In this document: piece by piece, positions 11,842-22,310 of the stretch
How positions within the stretch are numbered: the first letter of the stretch is position 1
Layout of the letters: each line of letters begins with the position of its first letter
Source of the DNA: Salipaludibacillus neizhouensis
GTDB lineage: Bacteria; Bacillota; Bacilli; Bacillales; Salisediminibacteriaceae
Reading direction: 5' to 3'
Length of the DNA stretch: 64,000 nucleotides
NCBI RefSeq assembly: GCF_002886185.1
Contig: NZ_KZ614147.1
Location: forward strand, 407,187 to 471,186
The notes under the pieces: generated by a model
What the model was told of the DNA's origin: nothing
Databases searched by the model: none
The model's input: the letters and a program-made list of their open reading frames with translations, nothing else
Program-made: the position numbers and the translations under genes

Positions 11842-12055
11842 TTTTTACTTCCTCACTTTCTTTATCACTAGCTGTGTTTTGAATTCTAGTTTAATAAGCC
11901 TTTATATCATTCTTTTTAATAGTTATTTCTAGAAGTAATCGTAGTAGGGACTGTTAACATGTGGATAACTTAGAAATAAGCTATACAGGACAGGTTATCC
12001 ACCTGTGGACAAACTGTGCATAACATTCAAAGAGTTATACACAGTTTTCACAGGT
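11842..12055 (-). other. oriC core: DnaA boxes and unwinding region between dnaA and dnaN
   Basis: DnaA-box-like 9-mers are packed here: TTATACACA (12035-12043), TGTGCATAA (12015-12023), TGTGGACAA (12004-12012), TTATCCACC (11995-12003) and TGTGGATAA (11960-11968). Reading away from dnaA (minus), the last box TTATCCACA is followed by a short GC-richer patch and then CCCTACTACGATTACTTCT (11948-11930). That looks like the DnaA-trio repeats that in B. subtilis load DnaA on single strands, with AT-rich DNA beyond to about 11842. This is the likely site of strand opening. Confidence 0.88.
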
Positions 12056-13417
12056 CTACGATTTCAATTGCTCTTTGATTTCTTGTATTTGTTTTTGCAG
12101 ATCCTGATCAGTAGCAAACAACCTGGCAATTTTGTCGTGGGCATGGATGACTGTAGTATGATCTCTTCCCCCGAATTCAACCCCAATTTTCGGCAATGAA
12201 TGGTCCGTCATCTCCCGTGACAAATACATCGCTATTTGGCGAGGATAAGCGACAGTTTTCGTTCTTTTCTTTGCTTTCATGTCTTCCACTCTTACCTGAA
12301 AAGTCGCAGCTACCGTTTTTTGTACATCTGCAATGGTAATCGTTTTTGGTTTTGAATTAGGAATAATATCTTTTAGTGCAACAGCAGCCAAATCAGCGTT
12401 CATATCTTGATTTATCAACGATGAATACGCAACAACACGGATGAGTGCACCTTCAAGCTCACGAATATTTGTGTCAATTTGATTTGCAATGTACAACATC
12501 ACTTCATTAGGAATATCCAAATTCTCAGCTTTTGCTTTTTTACGTAAAATAGCAATTCTTGTTTCCAGATCCGGCGGAGTAATATCGGTAATCAGTCCCC
12601 ATTCAAACCTGGAACGCAGTCGATCCTCCAATGTAGGAATTTCTTTAGGAGGACGATCACTGGATATTACAATTTGTTTTCTTTCCTCATGTAACGAATT
12701 AAATGTATGGAAAAATTCTTCTTGTGTCTGTTCTTTTCCAGCTAAAAACTGAATATCATCTATGAGCAGCACGTCTACATTTCGATATTTATTACGAAAA
12801 TTAACGGCTTTATTGTCTCGTATGGAATTAATAAATTCATTTGTAAATTTCTCAGAGGACAAATAGACGACTTTAGCATTTGGATTATGATCCATGACAT
12901 AGTGTCCGATCGCATGCATTAAGTGAGTTTTCCCTAATCCGACTCCTCCATAGATAAAAAGAGGATTATACGCCTTAGCAGGGGCTTCAGCGACAGCTAA
13001 GGATGCTGCATGTGCAAATCGGTTACCACTGCCTATAACGAACGTATCGAATGTATATTTTGGATTAAGAATATGTTTCGGTATAATCTCTTCCTGGTTT
13101 TGAGCAGGAGGTTCAGGTGATTGTTTAACCTTGTCAAAAAGGTCTAAATCATTATTCTTATCTTCTTTAGGTAAAATAAATTTCGTTTCAAGCTCAGCAC
13201 CGGTTAATTCATTTAAAGTTTCTGTAATAATTCCGAAATAACGATTTTCCAGCCAGTCTCTTGCAAACTCATTAGGTGCAATCACAGTGATTGTGTTAGA
13301 GCTTTGATCAATAGAATCTGCTTTTGTGAACTTAAACCACGTATCAAAGCTCGGTTTACTAACTTTTTCTGAGATTTTAGATAGGGCTTGTTCCCATAAG
13401 TCTTCAAGATTTTCCAA
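12056..13417 (-). CDS. dnaA: Chromosomal replication initiator DnaA
   Basis: 453 aa from a TTG at 13417. This start is chosen because GGGAGGG lies about 9 nt upstream and [12 protein letters not shown] aligns with other Bacillus DnaA; the open frame extends to 13633 but that part has no homology. Domain I is the first ~85 residues, followed by a short variable domain II. The AAA+ domain has Walker [16 protein letters not shown] and Walker [13 protein letters not shown], and the C-terminal HTH domain IV has the DnaA signature [11 protein letters not shown]. The TTG start may reduce translation. DnaA boxes flank the gene on both sides, consistent with autoregulation. Confidence 0.98.
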   Translation of the reverse strand: MENLEDLWEQALSKISEKVSKPSFDTWFKFTKADSIDQSSNTITVIAPNEFARDWLENRYFGIITETLNELTGAELETKFILPKEDKNNDLDLFDKVKQSPEPPAQNQEEIIPKHILNPKYTFDTFVIGSGNRFAHAASLAVAEAPAKAYNPLFIYGGVGLGKTHLMHAIGHYVMDHNPNAKVVYLSSEKFTNEFINSIRDNKAVNFRNKYRNVDVLLIDDIQFLAGKEQTQEEFFHTFNSLHEERKQIVISSDRPPKEIPTLEDRLRSRFEWGLITDITPPDLETRIAILRKKAKAENLDIPNEVMLYIANQIDTNIRELEGALIRVVAYSSLINQDMNADLAAVALKDIIPNSKPKTITIADVQKTVAATFQVRVEDMKAKKRTKTVAYPRQIAMYLSREMTDHSLPKIGVEFGGRDHTTVIHAHDKIARLFATDQDLQKQIQEIKEQLKS

Positions 13418-13558
13418 TTTTCTTATCCCTCCCTTGCGGTTTGTTACATAACAGAAATGCGAATTTAAAAATAAGTTCGCAGGTTGTACAACCAATGTAT
13501 AATAGCAATGTATAAATATAAAGTTATACTCATTTGCTGAATTACTTGTGGAAAAACT

Positions 13559-13587
13559 AGTATATAGGAAGAGATAATATATGTCCA
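13559..13587 (-). promoter_or_regulatory. Likely dnaA promoter
   Basis: On minus, TGGACA (13587-13582), a 17-nt spacer and TATACT (13564-13559) form a good sigma-A promoter about 140 nt before the dnaA start. DnaA boxes at 13603-13665 lie just upstream, so DnaA bound there could repress or modulate it. Confidence 0.65.
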
Positions 13588-13602
13588 CGTAATTAACAAA
13601 GA

Positions 13603-13864
13603 TGTGGATAACAATATAAAGACACTCGGACAACTATCCACAAAGTTGTTAACATCTGTGGATAGTTTATATTCTACCACAGGTTTTCCACTTGAAAAAA
13701 CAAGAATATGATATCAGACTAAGAGAAGGGGCACAAGGAATACTAGGAGTTATCCACACTACTCAAGGGGTTGTGTCTAAAAGTTGTCCACAGCACAATA
13801 TTTTGTGTAAAGCCTGTGTAAACTGCTGTGGAAAGATGAAATATTTTGTTGAAAGTTGTCCACA
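13603..13864. other. oriC upstream DnaA-box clusters (between dnaA and rpmH)
   Basis: Exact or near-exact DnaA boxes: TGTGGATAA 13603-13611, CTATCCACA 13634-13642, TGTGGATAG 13657-13665, TTATCCACA 13750-13758, TTGTCCACA 13784-13792 and TTGTCCACA 13856-13864. Weaker matches (TGTGGAAAA and similar) lie between them. This corresponds to the box clusters upstream of dnaA in the bipartite Bacillus origin. Open frames crossing this region are not coding. Confidence 0.88.
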
Positions 13865-13931
13865 GATATATTTTTTAATTAAAACATTTTTTAGCGGAGG
13901 GACCCAGAGGAAGGAAATATTAAAAGGGTAC

Positions 13932-13960
13932 TTGACATTAACCTCTGACTCTCATATAAT
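13932..13960 (+). promoter_or_regulatory. rpmH-rnpA promoter
   Basis: TTGACA (13932-13937), a 17-nt spacer and TATAAT (13955-13960) give a perfect sigma-A consensus promoter about 105 nt before rpmH. Confidence 0.9.
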
Positions 13961-14064
13961 TTACAGGACTGTCAATCTCATCGTATGTGGAACGATAAGC
14001 GATGCAGAAGATGATGATATGTTAATCATAATTAATTAATTAGAAACCTCAGGAGGTGGAATAG

Positions 14065-14202
14065 ATGGGCAAACCAACATTTAATCCAAATAATAGAAAG
14101 CGTAAAAAGAATCACGGTTTTCGTGCTCGCATGGCTACAAAAAATGGTCGTCATATACTAGCTAATCGTCGTCGTAAAGGTAGAAAAGTGCTATCAGCGT
14201 AA
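14065..14202 (+). CDS. rpmH: 50S ribosomal protein L34
   Basis: 45 aa, too short for usual ORF cut-offs: starts [19 protein letters not shown] and ends [11 protein letters not shown]. Very basic and with the invariant L34 C-terminus. AGGAGGTGG lies 7 nt upstream of the ATG. It is the first gene on the right side of oriC, followed by rnpA as in nearly all bacteria. Confidence 0.97.
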   Translation: MGKPTFNPNNRKRKKNHGFRARMATKNGRHILANRRRKGRKVLSA

Positions 14203-14204
14203 AT

Positions 14205-14232
14205 GACCACTGTGTGATCAGTGGTCTTTTTT
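14205..14232 (+). terminator. Terminator or attenuator after rpmH
   Basis: GACCACTG / CAGTGGTC stem directly after the rpmH stop, followed by TTTTTT. It probably reduces read-through into rnpA, so that far more L34 than RNase P protein is made. Confidence 0.85.
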
Positions 14233-14288
14233 CTCGAAATAAGAGGACTTTTTTGTAGTATTTACTATGTTGACCGGATTCCAAGATG

Positions 14289-14340
14289 AACCAGATCGTT
14301 TCTTCATCATTCATATGAAGAGTAATGATCTGGTTTTTCT
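14289..14340 (+). terminator. Second hairpin with T-tract between rpmH and rnpA
   Basis: AACCAGATC (14289-14297) pairs with GATCTGGTT (14327-14335), followed by TTTCTTC. A third mini-hairpin, ACCGC-GAT-GCGGT with TTTTC, follows at about 14358-14376. Three stacked hairpins lie in the roughly 300 nt before rnpA. Confidence 0.6.
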
Positions 14341-14504
14341 TCAATTAACTAAGATTATTGACCGCGATGCGGTTTTTCTTTTTCTTATTACATAAAATCT
14401 TAGAAAGCAATGGCTAATCAGTCTATTATTCTTTATAATGTAGAATGGGACAGACGAACTTAGATTAGATAGCATTTGTTTGAATGGATAGATGAGGTGC
14501 AGGA

Positions 14505-14879
14505 ATGAAGAAAGAGTACCGATTGAAAAAAAACGAAGACTTTCAGCACGTTTTTCAACGGGGGTATTCTGTTGCCAACCGTCAATTTGTCGTTTACCAA
14601 GTAAAAAAAGTTGATCAAACAACGATTCGTTTTGGTCTGTCTATAAGTAAAAAGATTGGGAATGCTGTGATGAGAAACAGAATAAGACGGTTAATGAAGG
14701 AAGTACTTCGGGAATTGACAGATAAATGCCACCAAGATCGTGATGTCATTATCATTGCCAGAAAACCAGTAGCTGATATGGATTACCATGAAATAAAGAA
14801 ATCATTGAACCACGTGTTAAAAGTAGCCAAGCTTCAGAAGCCCCATTCAATTGAGAGGTCAAGAGGTGAGATAAGGTGA
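14505..14879 (+). CDS. rnpA: Ribonuclease P protein component
   Basis: 124 aa, basic. Protein cofactor of RNase P, which matures tRNA 5' ends. The family signature is visible as [19 protein letters not shown]. The start [20 protein letters not shown] is typical, with GAGGTG upstream. It overlaps yidD by 4 nt, so the two are translationally coupled. Confidence 0.97.
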   Translation: MKKEYRLKKNEDFQHVFQRGYSVANRQFVVYQVKKVDQTTIRFGLSISKKIGNAVMRNRIRRLMKEVLRELTDKCHQDRDVIIIARKPVADMDYHEIKKSLNHVLKVAKLQKPHSIERSRGEIR

Positions 14880-15100
14880 AAAGAGTATTTATCGTGATTA
14901 TCAGGTTTTATCAAAAATACATTTCACGTTTTACCCCGCCGTCATGCCGTTTTTATCCTACATGTTCCCATTATGGGATCGAGGCGATAGAGCGTTTTGG
15001 AATAGTAATAGGTGGTTGGTTAACAGTCAAACGACTTTTGAAATGTCAGCCTTTTCATCCTGGAGGAATTGATACAGTTCCTGAAAAAAAGAGTGAATGA
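14876..15100 (+). CDS. yidD: Membrane protein insertion efficiency factor YidD
   Basis: 74 aa from a GTG. Small membrane-associated protein that assists insertion through YidC. The family pattern is clear: [32 protein letters not shown], with three conserved cysteines, then [22 protein letters not shown]. It lies between rnpA and yidC in the standard order. Confidence 0.96.
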   Translation: MKRVFIVIIRFYQKYISRFTPPSCRFYPTCSHYGIEAIERFGIVIGGWLTVKRLLKCQPFHPGGIDTVPEKKSE

Positions 15101-15359
15101 TAATCATCATCCAAGTTATTTCGGTCATTTAATGATAATCTCTTTCGCAGGGGGCATTGGCGTGGAGTATATGTTATTTCTTTAAATGACGTAATATAAG
15201 TGTGTGTTCAAAAAGCTAATTAATCAGGGCGTTGACAGTAAATAATCCCATAGTGTAGAAGTTTACGTTTTGAGATTGGCTTTTCTTCGCAAGGATAAAG
15301 TGGTTTTATTGAACATCCTCTATAAATTAATAGTTAGGGAAGAGATAGGAGGACCTAGA

Positions 15360-16160
15360 GTGGCAAAGAAATTAGGTTTAGTTTCACTATTAGTCGGTTT
15401 AATGGTCTTTATGACTGGATGTTTTAACATTGATGTACCGATTAAAGCGGAAAATGAAGGGATATGGGATTCCTACTTTGTATACCCATTGTCCTGGTTA
15501 ATGGAAAATATCGCAGAGGCTTTAGGAAACAGTTATGGCTTAGCGATTATCATCACGACTCTTTTACTGCGCATATTGATTTTGCCTTTAATGATCAAAC
15601 AAACAAAGAGTACAAAAGCAATGCAAGCTTTGCAACCGCAGATGAAAGAACTTCGAGAGAAACATAGTGCGAAGGATAAGCAAACACAACAGAAACTTCA
15701 GCAAGAGATGATGGGACTGTTCCAAGAACATAAAGTAAATCCATTAGCTGGTTGTTTTCCAATTTTAATTCAAATGCCGATATTGATTGCATTTTACCAT
15801 GCGATTATTCGAACTCCTGCAATCAATCCAGAAGTGGATCCAAGTTACGTAGGGACCCCCCAAAATTTCTTATGGTTTGAATTAGGAAGTGCAGATCCGT
15901 ACTTTATTCTGCCATTAGTTGCAGGCGCAACAACGTTTATTCAGCAAAAAATGATGATGGTCCAAGATAATCCTCAAATGCGGGCTTTGATGTACATCAT
16001 GCCAATTATGATTATTGCATTTGCAGCGTTTTTCCCATCTGCATTAGCGTTATATTGGGTTATAGGTAACTTGTTCATGATTGCTCAGACATATTTTATC
16101 ACTGGTCCTAATGTTGGGAAGGTAAATGACGCCAAAACAGGAGGAGCGAAAAATAAGTGA
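15360..16160 (+). CDS. yidC: Membrane protein insertase YidC1 (SpoIIIJ type)
   Basis: 266 aa from the GTG at 15360, preceded by AGGAGG; the frame is open back to 15270 but without a ribosome-binding site. The lipoprotein signal peptide has the lipobox MTGC with Cys21. About five transmembrane helices follow, with the core [23 protein letters not shown]. It inserts and folds membrane proteins; the oriC-proximal paralogue in B. subtilis (SpoIIIJ) is needed for forespore sigma-G activation. The gene overlaps jag by 4 nt. Confidence 0.96.
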   Translation: MAKKLGLVSLLVGLMVFMTGCFNIDVPIKAENEGIWDSYFVYPLSWLMENIAEALGNSYGLAIIITTLLLRILILPLMIKQTKSTKAMQALQPQMKELREKHSAKDKQTQQKLQQEMMGLFQEHKVNPLAGCFPILIQMPILIAFYHAIIRTPAINPEVDPSYVGTPQNFLWFELGSADPYFILPLVAGATTFIQQKMMMVQDNPQMRALMYIMPIMIIAFAAFFPSALALYWVIGNLFMIAQTYFITGPNVGKVNDAKTGGAKNK

Positions 16161-16777
16161 AAAAAGTGACTGTATCAGGTAAAACTGTAGATGAAGCAGT
16201 GGCAACGGGTTTACAAAAGCTTGACACAGAAAGAGAAAGTGTAACGATTCACGTTATAGAAGAAGGCCAAAAAGGGATATTTGGATTTGGCAGCAAACCT
16301 GCAATCGTAGAAGTAACGGTTAATATTGATCCTGTGAAAGAAGCCGTCTTATTTTTACGAGATACCATTGATAAAATGGGGGTTTCAGCAACCATTGAAG
16401 AAGAGACGAAAAAAGAAGGAACTTATTTAAATATTCTAGGTTCCGACATAGGCGTTATCATTGGAAAAAGAGGACAAACTCTTGACTCTCTCCAGTATTT
16501 AGTCAATCTCGTTGCAAATAAACAGTCCGAAAGCTATCTTCGAATCTATTTGGATGCTGAAGGCTATCGTGAACGTAGAAAAGAAGCATTAGAAACGTTG
16601 GCGCAGCGGTTAAGCAGCAAAGCAATTAGAACAAAACGTGAAGTTCGACTCGAGCCAATGAATTCTCATGAACGGAAAATCATTCATACAGCCTTACAAA
16701 ATGTAAAAGAGGTTGCTACTTATTCAGATGGTACGGAACCTCATAGGCGTATTGTTGTTGTACCTAAATCAAAATGA
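16157..16777 (+). CDS. jag: RNA-binding protein Jag (KhpB)
   Basis: 206 aa, GTG start within the yidC stop (GTGA). Three parts: the N-terminal Jag domain ([17 protein letters not shown] and [13 protein letters not shown]), a KH domain with [16 protein letters not shown] in the middle, and a C-terminal R3H domain with [14 protein letters not shown]. KhpB proteins bind many RNAs and affect cell division and sporulation. Translational coupling to yidC is conserved. Confidence 0.95.
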   Translation: MKKVTVSGKTVDEAVATGLQKLDTERESVTIHVIEEGQKGIFGFGSKPAIVEVTVNIDPVKEAVLFLRDTIDKMGVSATIEEETKKEGTYLNILGSDIGVIIGKRGQTLDSLQYLVNLVANKQSESYLRIYLDAEGYRERRKEALETLAQRLSSKAIRTKREVRLEPMNSHERKIIHTALQNVKEVATYSDGTEPHRRIVVVPKSK

Positions 16778-16813
16778 TCAGTCACCTAGAAAAATCGAAT
16801 TAAATAGTTTGTT

Positions 16814-16866
16814 AAGAGGCTATGCCAAAAGGGTCAAATGACTTTTTAGCACAGCCTCTTTTTTTA
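16814..16866 (+). terminator. Terminator of the rnpA-yidD-yidC-jag operon
   Basis: AAGAGGCT (16814-16821) pairs with AGCCTCTT (16853-16860) and is followed by a run of T. Confidence 0.85.
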
Positions 16867-16880
16867 TAGTATCAGATTTT

Positions 16881-17330
16881 AGAGGACACTCAGGTGCCTA
16901 GTGTCCGGTTGAGTAGAGCTATCTCCCGTTTTTAATGACACTAGGAACTCACTTCTCCTATAAGTGTAACTATGGGATGTCTTTAGTTACATCCACGGAA
17001 AGCGATCGGGAATTCTGTCAAAAAACCTTCGATAATAACAGAGCACTAAGTTCACCAAATAAGAATAAAAGTCTTATAAAGACGCTATGCTTTTTCTTAT
17101 TCTCTGCAGCCTGATTTTCTATCAAATGACGGTTCTGTAAACTCAGAATGTTGTTTAGATCGTTCAGAGGTGCTTGAATCGCTCTAGGCGGCTGATTTCC
17201 GCGAGGGTTGTTCAGTTCACCGCGGGAAAAAGAACGTGCGACTCTACCTCTCCCAGCAAATGCTCTAAAGAAGCCTTCGTCGATATAATGACAATATAAA
17301 GTTACGCATGAAGAAACGCTCAGCACTGCA
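16881..17330 (+). repeat. Diverged dispersed-repeat block in the jag-mnmE intergenic region
   Basis: The roughly 1-kb gap holds no credible gene. Within it, 17026-17070 (AACCTTCGATAATAACAGAG...) aligns without gaps to 32211-32255 with about 36 of 45 identical bases. The element AAAGACGCTATGC follows at 17078-17090, again shared with other intergenic regions here. A 102-codon open frame on minus (17018-17326) crosses the block; it has no ribosome-binding site, and I read it as a product of the repeat. 17331-17600 is AT-rich with no visible feature. Confidence 0.5.
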
Positions 17331-17603
17331 AAGTCTTCAACTATTTGTTAATCGCGCAGGCGTCATCGACTCAGCTATCTCGAGAAATCCATTAAATAGA
17401 ACAATCAAATTCAAAATTTTTTAGCTAAAATGTATTTTAAAATTTTTCATTGCCAAATAATAGAGATAAAATCAATCTATTTACATTGATTTAATAGCTT
17501 TTGAGAAAGAAAAAATAATTAATAAAAACCAGGTTTATACCATTAGTATTTTGAATCTGACTGTCTTCATGATATTATTGTGGATACTGTCACGATTTTG
17601 ATG

Positions 17604-17620
17604 TATCCACATGTGGATAA
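17604..17620. promoter_or_regulatory. Palindromic double DnaA box upstream of mnmE
   Basis: TATCCACATGTGGATA is a perfect 16-bp palindrome that contains TGTGGATAA (17612-17620) and its overlapping mirror copy. It lies about 210 nt before mnmE and about 4 kb from oriC. A weaker TGTGGAAAA follows near 17647. It may titrate DnaA or let DnaA regulate mnmE. Confidence 0.6.
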
Positions 17621-17828
17621 CTCATTATCAGTGACATAAAGGGAAATGTGGAAAACATTTTAACGGATGTTTTTGATAAATACTAAAGACCCAAGCTAAA
17701 GAACTATCTTATTACGATAATTTATGATATTCTAGATAGTTGGAATCATAAATTGGTTTCAATTCTAATTTTAACATTTATAACCATTTTATATAGAGTA
17801 ACGAAGAAGAAAGGAGGAGGTGGGCGAA

Positions 17829-19205
17829 TTGAATATTGATACAATAGCGGCCATCTCCACACCAATGGGCGAAGGTGCAATTGGAATCGTTCGAGTTAGT
17901 GGAGAAGATGCCATTGCGGTAGCAGATAAAATATATAAGGGGAAATTCCCGTTAACAGTTCTTGATAGTCATACTATCAATTACGGCCATATATACGATC
18001 CTCAAAGTGGTGAAACGATCGAAGAAGTGATGGTTTCTGTTTTGCGTGCGCCAAAAACGTATACCAAGGAAAACATGATTGAGATTAACTGTCATGGAGG
18101 TCTCGTTTCAGTCAATCGAGTATTGCATCTCGTGCTTAATCAAGGGACAAGACTTGCAGAGCCCGGTGAATTTACAAAGCGTGCATTTTTAAATGGACGT
18201 ATTGACCTCTCTCAAGCTGAGGGTGTCATGGATTTGATCCGAGCTAAGACAGACCGTGCAATGAATGTAGCGATGAATCAAGTGGAAGGAAAACTGTCCC
18301 AACGAATTCAAAAACTACGACAGGAATTATTAGAAACAGTTGCAAACGTAGAAGTGAACATTGATTATCCTGAATATGATGCCGAAGAAATGACAGTTAC
18401 TATTCTTCAAGAGAAGGGCACATTTGTCCAAAAGGAGATCGAACGTCTTTTGCAGACAGCTCATCAAGGTAAAATCTTACGTGAAGGTCTATCCACAGTT
18501 ATTGTTGGTCGTCCGAATGTTGGAAAATCATCCTTATTAAATAGTCTTGTTCATGAAAACAAAGCAATTGTAACCGAGATAGCTGGAACAACGAGAGACG
18601 TCATTGAAGAATACGTCAACGTAAGGGGTGTTCCTTTACGTTTATTGGATACAGCCGGAATAAGAGATACGGAAGACATTGTAGAAAAATTAGGCGTGGA
18701 GCGTTCAAGAAAGGTACTAAACGAAGCAGAGCTCGTGTTACTTGTTTTGAATCAAAATGAACCTTTAACGGACTCTGATTTAGAACTTTTGAAGCTAACC
18801 GAGGAAAACGACAGCATAATCATTGTTAATAAGGCTGACCTTGAGGATCGCATTGATATTGAGTATGTGAGAAAACTAGCGGGTAATCGTCCAGTTCTCG
18901 CTACATCTCTTGTGCGGGATGAAGGTGTGGATGAGTTAGAAGAAGCGATACGCGATCTTTTCTTTGAAGGCGATTTGGATACCGGAGATATGTCATACGT
19001 GTCTAATTCACGTCACATAGCTTTATTGCATCAGGCTAAACAATCGGTGGAAGAGGCATTGGGAGCAGTTGACGCTGATATGCCCGTAGATATGATTCAA
19101 ATCGATATTACAAGAGCATGGGAACTACTCGGTGAGGTCATTGGAGATAGTGCTCAGGAGAGCTTGATAGATCAATTATTTGCACAGTTTTGTTTAGGGA
19201 AATAA
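17829..19205 (+). CDS. mnmE: tRNA modification GTPase MnmE
   Basis: About 458 aa from TTG 17829, which has AGGAGGTG 6 nt upstream; an in-frame GTG at 17820 overlaps that site. With MnmG it makes 5-carboxymethylaminomethyl-uridine at the tRNA wobble position. Formyl-THF-binding N-terminal domain, a long helical domain, then an inserted G domain with [23 protein letters not shown] and NKAD. The C-terminus CLGK carries the conserved catalytic cysteine motif. Followed after 55 nt by its partner mnmG. Confidence 0.96.
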   Translation: MNIDTIAAISTPMGEGAIGIVRVSGEDAIAVADKIYKGKFPLTVLDSHTINYGHIYDPQSGETIEEVMVSVLRAPKTYTKENMIEINCHGGLVSVNRVLHLVLNQGTRLAEPGEFTKRAFLNGRIDLSQAEGVMDLIRAKTDRAMNVAMNQVEGKLSQRIQKLRQELLETVANVEVNIDYPEYDAEEMTVTILQEKGTFVQKEIERLLQTAHQGKILREGLSTVIVGRPNVGKSSLLNSLVHENKAIVTEIAGTTRDVIEEYVNVRGVPLRLLDTAGIRDTEDIVEKLGVERSRKVLNEAELVLLVLNQNEPLTDSDLELLKLTEENDSIIIVNKADLEDRIDIEYVRKLAGNRPVLATSLVRDEGVDELEEAIRDLFFEGDLDTGDMSYVSNSRHIALLHQAKQSVEEALGAVDADMPVDMIQIDITRAWELLGEVIGDSAQESLIDQLFAQFCLGK

Positions 19206-19260
19206 AGAATGAGATTTAATAAAAGGCCGTCATGCGGGCTTTTAAGAGGAGGAATGTAAG

Positions 19261-21147
19261 ATGAGTAGTTATAATGGAGGCGAATTTGATGTCATTGTTA
19301 TCGGTGCCGGCCATGCGGGGGTAGAAGCAGGACTTGCTTCTGCACGAATGGGTGCAAATACTTTAATGTTGACATTAAATTTAGATGCCGTAGCATATAT
19401 GCCTTGTAATCCATCCGTAGGCGGACCCGCAAAAGGGATTGTTGTGCGTGAAATTGACGCACTCGGTGGTGAAATGGGAAAAAATATTGATAAAACGCAC
19501 GTTCAAATGCGTATGCTTAATACAGGAAAAGGTCCTGCAGTTCGTGCATTACGAGCTCAAGCTGACAAATTTGCATACCAGCACGAAATGAAACGTACCA
19601 TCGAAGAAACTGATAATTTATTACTTCGACAAGGAATGGTAGAAGAACTTATCGTAGAGAATGGGGAAATACGTGGAGTTGTTACACAAACAGGAGCTAG
19701 ATATTCAGCGAAATCAGTAGTTGTAACAACAGGAACCTATCTTCGAGGAAAAGTAATCTTAGGTGACCTTTCCTATGATAGTGGACCTAACAACATGCAG
19801 CCGTCTGTAAATCTTTCTTATCATTTACAAGAGTTAGGGTTTGAAATGGTGCGTTTTAAAACAGGAACGCCACCTCGAGTTAATGGTGCAACAATAGACT
19901 ATACCCAAACAGAAATTCAACCAGGTGATGATGTTCCGCGAGCGTTTTCGTATGAAACAACTAAATTTATTACTGACCAACTACCTTGTTGGTTAACCTA
20001 TACAAATGAGACCACACATGAATTAATAAATCTTAATTTAAGCCGATCTCCTATGTATTCCGGAATGATCGAAGGAACAGGTCCACGCTACTGTCCTTCT
20101 ATTGAGGATAAAGTCGTTCGTTTTAATGATAAACCAAGACATCAAATTTTTCTGGAACCAGAGGGACGTAACACAAGCGAAGTATACGTTCAAGGTTTGT
20201 CAACAAGTCTTCCGGAAGACGTGCAGCATGAAATTCTGAAAACAGTACCTGGTTTACAGAATGTGCGCATGATGCGTCCAGGATACGCTATTGAATATGA
20301 TGCAATTGTACCTACACAGCTATGGCCTTCTTTAGAAACAAAAAAGATAAGCGGGTTATTCACTGCTGGTCAGATAAATGGTACGAGCGGATATGAGGAA
20401 GCGGCGGGTCAAGGAATTATGGCAGGTATAAATGCAGCACGTAAAGCACAAGATCGAGAAGCGTTAATCTTAAATCGCTCAGAAGCCTATATAGGTGTGT
20501 TAATTGACGACTTGGTGACAAAGGGTACGAATGAACCTTATCGTTTACTCACGTCCCGTGCAGAGTACCGATTATTATTGCGTCACGACAATGCAGACTT
20601 AAGATTAACAGAAAAAGGTTACGAAATAGGTCTAATATCCCGAGAGCGGTATGACAAGTTTATTAGTAAAAAAGATAAAATAGCAGTAGAAATTGAGCGA
20701 TTAGAAAATAGTTTTGTAAAAGTCTCTCCGGAAACAAATGCTGTTCTAGAAAAAGCAGGATCTTCCCCTATAAAAGAAGCAATGAATGCTGCAGTATTAT
20801 TAAAACGGCCAGAGCTTCACTATGATGCGATTAACCTGTTAATTCCTTCTGAAAATGATTATGAAGAAGATGTAAAAGAGCAAGTTGAAATTCAGGTGAA
20901 ATACAAAGGCTATATTTCGAAACAACTGGATCAAGTTAACCGTTTGAAAAAAATGGAAAACAAAAAATTACCTGTAGATCTCGACTATTTATCTATTAAA
21001 GGACTGGCAATGGAAGCTCGACAAAAGCTTTCTGAAGTGAAACCATTATCTATGGCGCAAGCCTCTCGAGTATCCGGGGTAAATCCGGCAGATGTTTCCG
21101 TTCTACTAGTTTATATGGAACAAGGTAAGCTCAAAAAAGTTGATTAA
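19261..21147 (+). CDS. mnmG: tRNA uridine-5-carboxymethylaminomethyl modification enzyme MnmG (GidA)
   Basis: 628 aa, the usual length. FAD-binding motif [17 protein letters not shown] near residue 15, the conserved [12 protein letters not shown], and the C-terminal helical domain that contacts MnmE. A GGAGG site lies just upstream of the ATG. It forms the heterotetramer with MnmE that modifies U34 of several tRNAs. rsmG follows 21 nt later, so they are probably co-transcribed. Confidence 0.97.
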   Translation: MSSYNGGEFDVIVIGAGHAGVEAGLASARMGANTLMLTLNLDAVAYMPCNPSVGGPAKGIVVREIDALGGEMGKNIDKTHVQMRMLNTGKGPAVRALRAQADKFAYQHEMKRTIEETDNLLLRQGMVEELIVENGEIRGVVTQTGARYSAKSVVVTTGTYLRGKVILGDLSYDSGPNNMQPSVNLSYHLQELGFEMVRFKTGTPPRVNGATIDYTQTEIQPGDDVPRAFSYETTKFITDQLPCWLTYTNETTHELINLNLSRSPMYSGMIEGTGPRYCPSIEDKVVRFNDKPRHQIFLEPEGRNTSEVYVQGLSTSLPEDVQHEILKTVPGLQNVRMMRPGYAIEYDAIVPTQLWPSLETKKISGLFTAGQINGTSGYEEAAGQGIMAGINAARKAQDREALILNRSEAYIGVLIDDLVTKGTNEPYRLLTSRAEYRLLLRHDNADLRLTEKGYEIGLISRERYDKFISKKDKIAVEIERLENSFVKVSPETNAVLEKAGSSPIKEAMNAAVLLKRPELHYDAINLLIPSENDYEEDVKEQVEIQVKYKGYISKQLDQVNRLKKMENKKLPVDLDYLSIKGLAMEARQKLSEVKPLSMAQASRVSGVNPADVSVLLVYMEQGKLKKVD

Positions 21148-21168
21148 AAGATGAAGGTGGAGTTTTAA

Positions 21169-21885
21169 ATGAACGAACGACAATTTCAAGAAGCACTTCA
21201 AGAAAAAGGGATCTTTCTGAATGAGTCTCAATTGGACCAATTTGACCGTTATTACCAAACACTTGTAGACTGGAATGAACGAATGAATTTAACGGCCATT
21301 ACAAAAAAAGAAGATGTTTATTTAAAGCATTTTTATGACTCTATTTCGGTAAGTTTTTATAAAAACTTTGAAGAAGAGTTGTCGATCGTAGATGTTGGAG
21401 CAGGGGCTGGGTTTCCCAGCCTCCCTTTAAAAATTTGTTTTCCTCAGCTTCATGTAACTATTGTTGATTCCTTAAAAAAGCGAATTACCTTTTTACATGC
21501 ATTGGCAGAAGAACTTCAACTAAAAGGAGTATCTTTTTATCATTCACGAGCAGAAGAGTTCGCCAATAAGAAGGAACATCGTGAGCAATATGACATCGCC
21601 GTCTCTCGTGCTGTTGCCCGATTGCCAGTATTAGCAGAATTATGCCTCCCACTAGTTAAAAAACATGGTCAATTTATTGCTATGAAAGGTGCAGGAGCGG
21701 AAGATGAGTTACATAATTCCACAAAAGCCTTTCAACTTTTAGGTGGTCATGTAATCAATAAACATGACTTTATTTTACCTATAGAAGAAAGTGAGCGATC
21801 TGTCATTATAGTGGAAAAACAAAAATTAACACCCAAAAAATTCCCAAGAAAAGCAGGCACACCAAATAAAGAGCCATTATTGTAA
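21169..21885 (+). CDS. rsmG: 16S rRNA (guanine-N7) methyltransferase RsmG (GidB)
   Basis: 238 aa. SAM-dependent methyltransferase acting on G527 (E. coli numbering) of 16S rRNA; loss gives low-level streptomycin resistance in other bacteria. The SAM-binding motif is [16 protein letters not shown] near residue 70, and [19 protein letters not shown] is a family signature. Last gene of the mnmE-mnmG-rsmG group. Confidence 0.96.
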   Translation: MNERQFQEALQEKGIFLNESQLDQFDRYYQTLVDWNERMNLTAITKKEDVYLKHFYDSISVSFYKNFEEELSIVDVGAGAGFPSLPLKICFPQLHVTIVDSLKKRITFLHALAEELQLKGVSFYHSRAEEFANKKEHREQYDIAVSRAVARLPVLAELCLPLVKKHGQFIAMKGAGAEDELHNSTKAFQLLGGHVINKHDFILPIEESERSVIIVEKQKLTPKKFPRKAGTPNKEPLL

Positions 21886-22087
21886 ATCGGAAACTATGCT
21901 CAATTAGTATATCGACATACTTTTTAAATGTTTTTTAGTTGGACAATCGCATTCCAAAATGGATATCAAAAAAGGTAAACAAATGTTCTAATAGTTTTTT
22001 ATAGAAGATTTCTTTATTCTCACGTATACTGTAGATGGAGAAACAAATGTTACGTTTACAAAAAGATATTGGTGATTACGATAAAAA

Positions 22088-22103
22088 TGTTTCACGTGGA
22101 ACA
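22088..22103. promoter_or_regulatory. parS site between rsmG and noc
   Basis: TGTTTCACGTGGAACA is a canonical 16-bp parS; its reverse complement TGTTCCACGTGAAACA is a form used in B. subtilis. Flanking A and T tracts extend the dyad to about 26 bp. Spo0J/ParB loads here and spreads. The rest of the 425-nt gap shows no gene. Confidence 0.92.
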
Positions 22104-22310
22104 TTTTTATGTGATGCTGGTTATTTTAGTTAATATCCTTTCTTCTTGCTTTAAAGGCTTTATAAGAGAATATTGTTGAACATGAATAATGTCCAAGCTC
22201 TGAGTTAAAAGGGTTGCCACCCAATCACCTCAATTTGCTTAGAGTTCATCAACATATTTTCTAAAATTGCTAGTGAGTTAGAAAGGTAGTTTTATGAAGG
22301 TGGGGGCGAC

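Noticed and set aside
13418-13633. N-terminal extension of DnaA upstream of the TTG
   Set aside because: No similarity to DnaA, and the TTG at 13417 has an excellent ribosome-binding site and a conserved first domain.
13692-14039. 115-codon open frame on plus in the dnaA-rpmH gap
   Set aside because: It runs through several DnaA boxes and the rpmH promoter; no ribosome-binding site and no family.
17018-17326. 102-codon open frame on minus between jag and mnmE
   Set aside because: No ribosome-binding site, composition unlike a protein, and it lies on the diverged dispersed repeat; part of it is mirrored by a broken frame at the second repeat copy near 32.2 kb.
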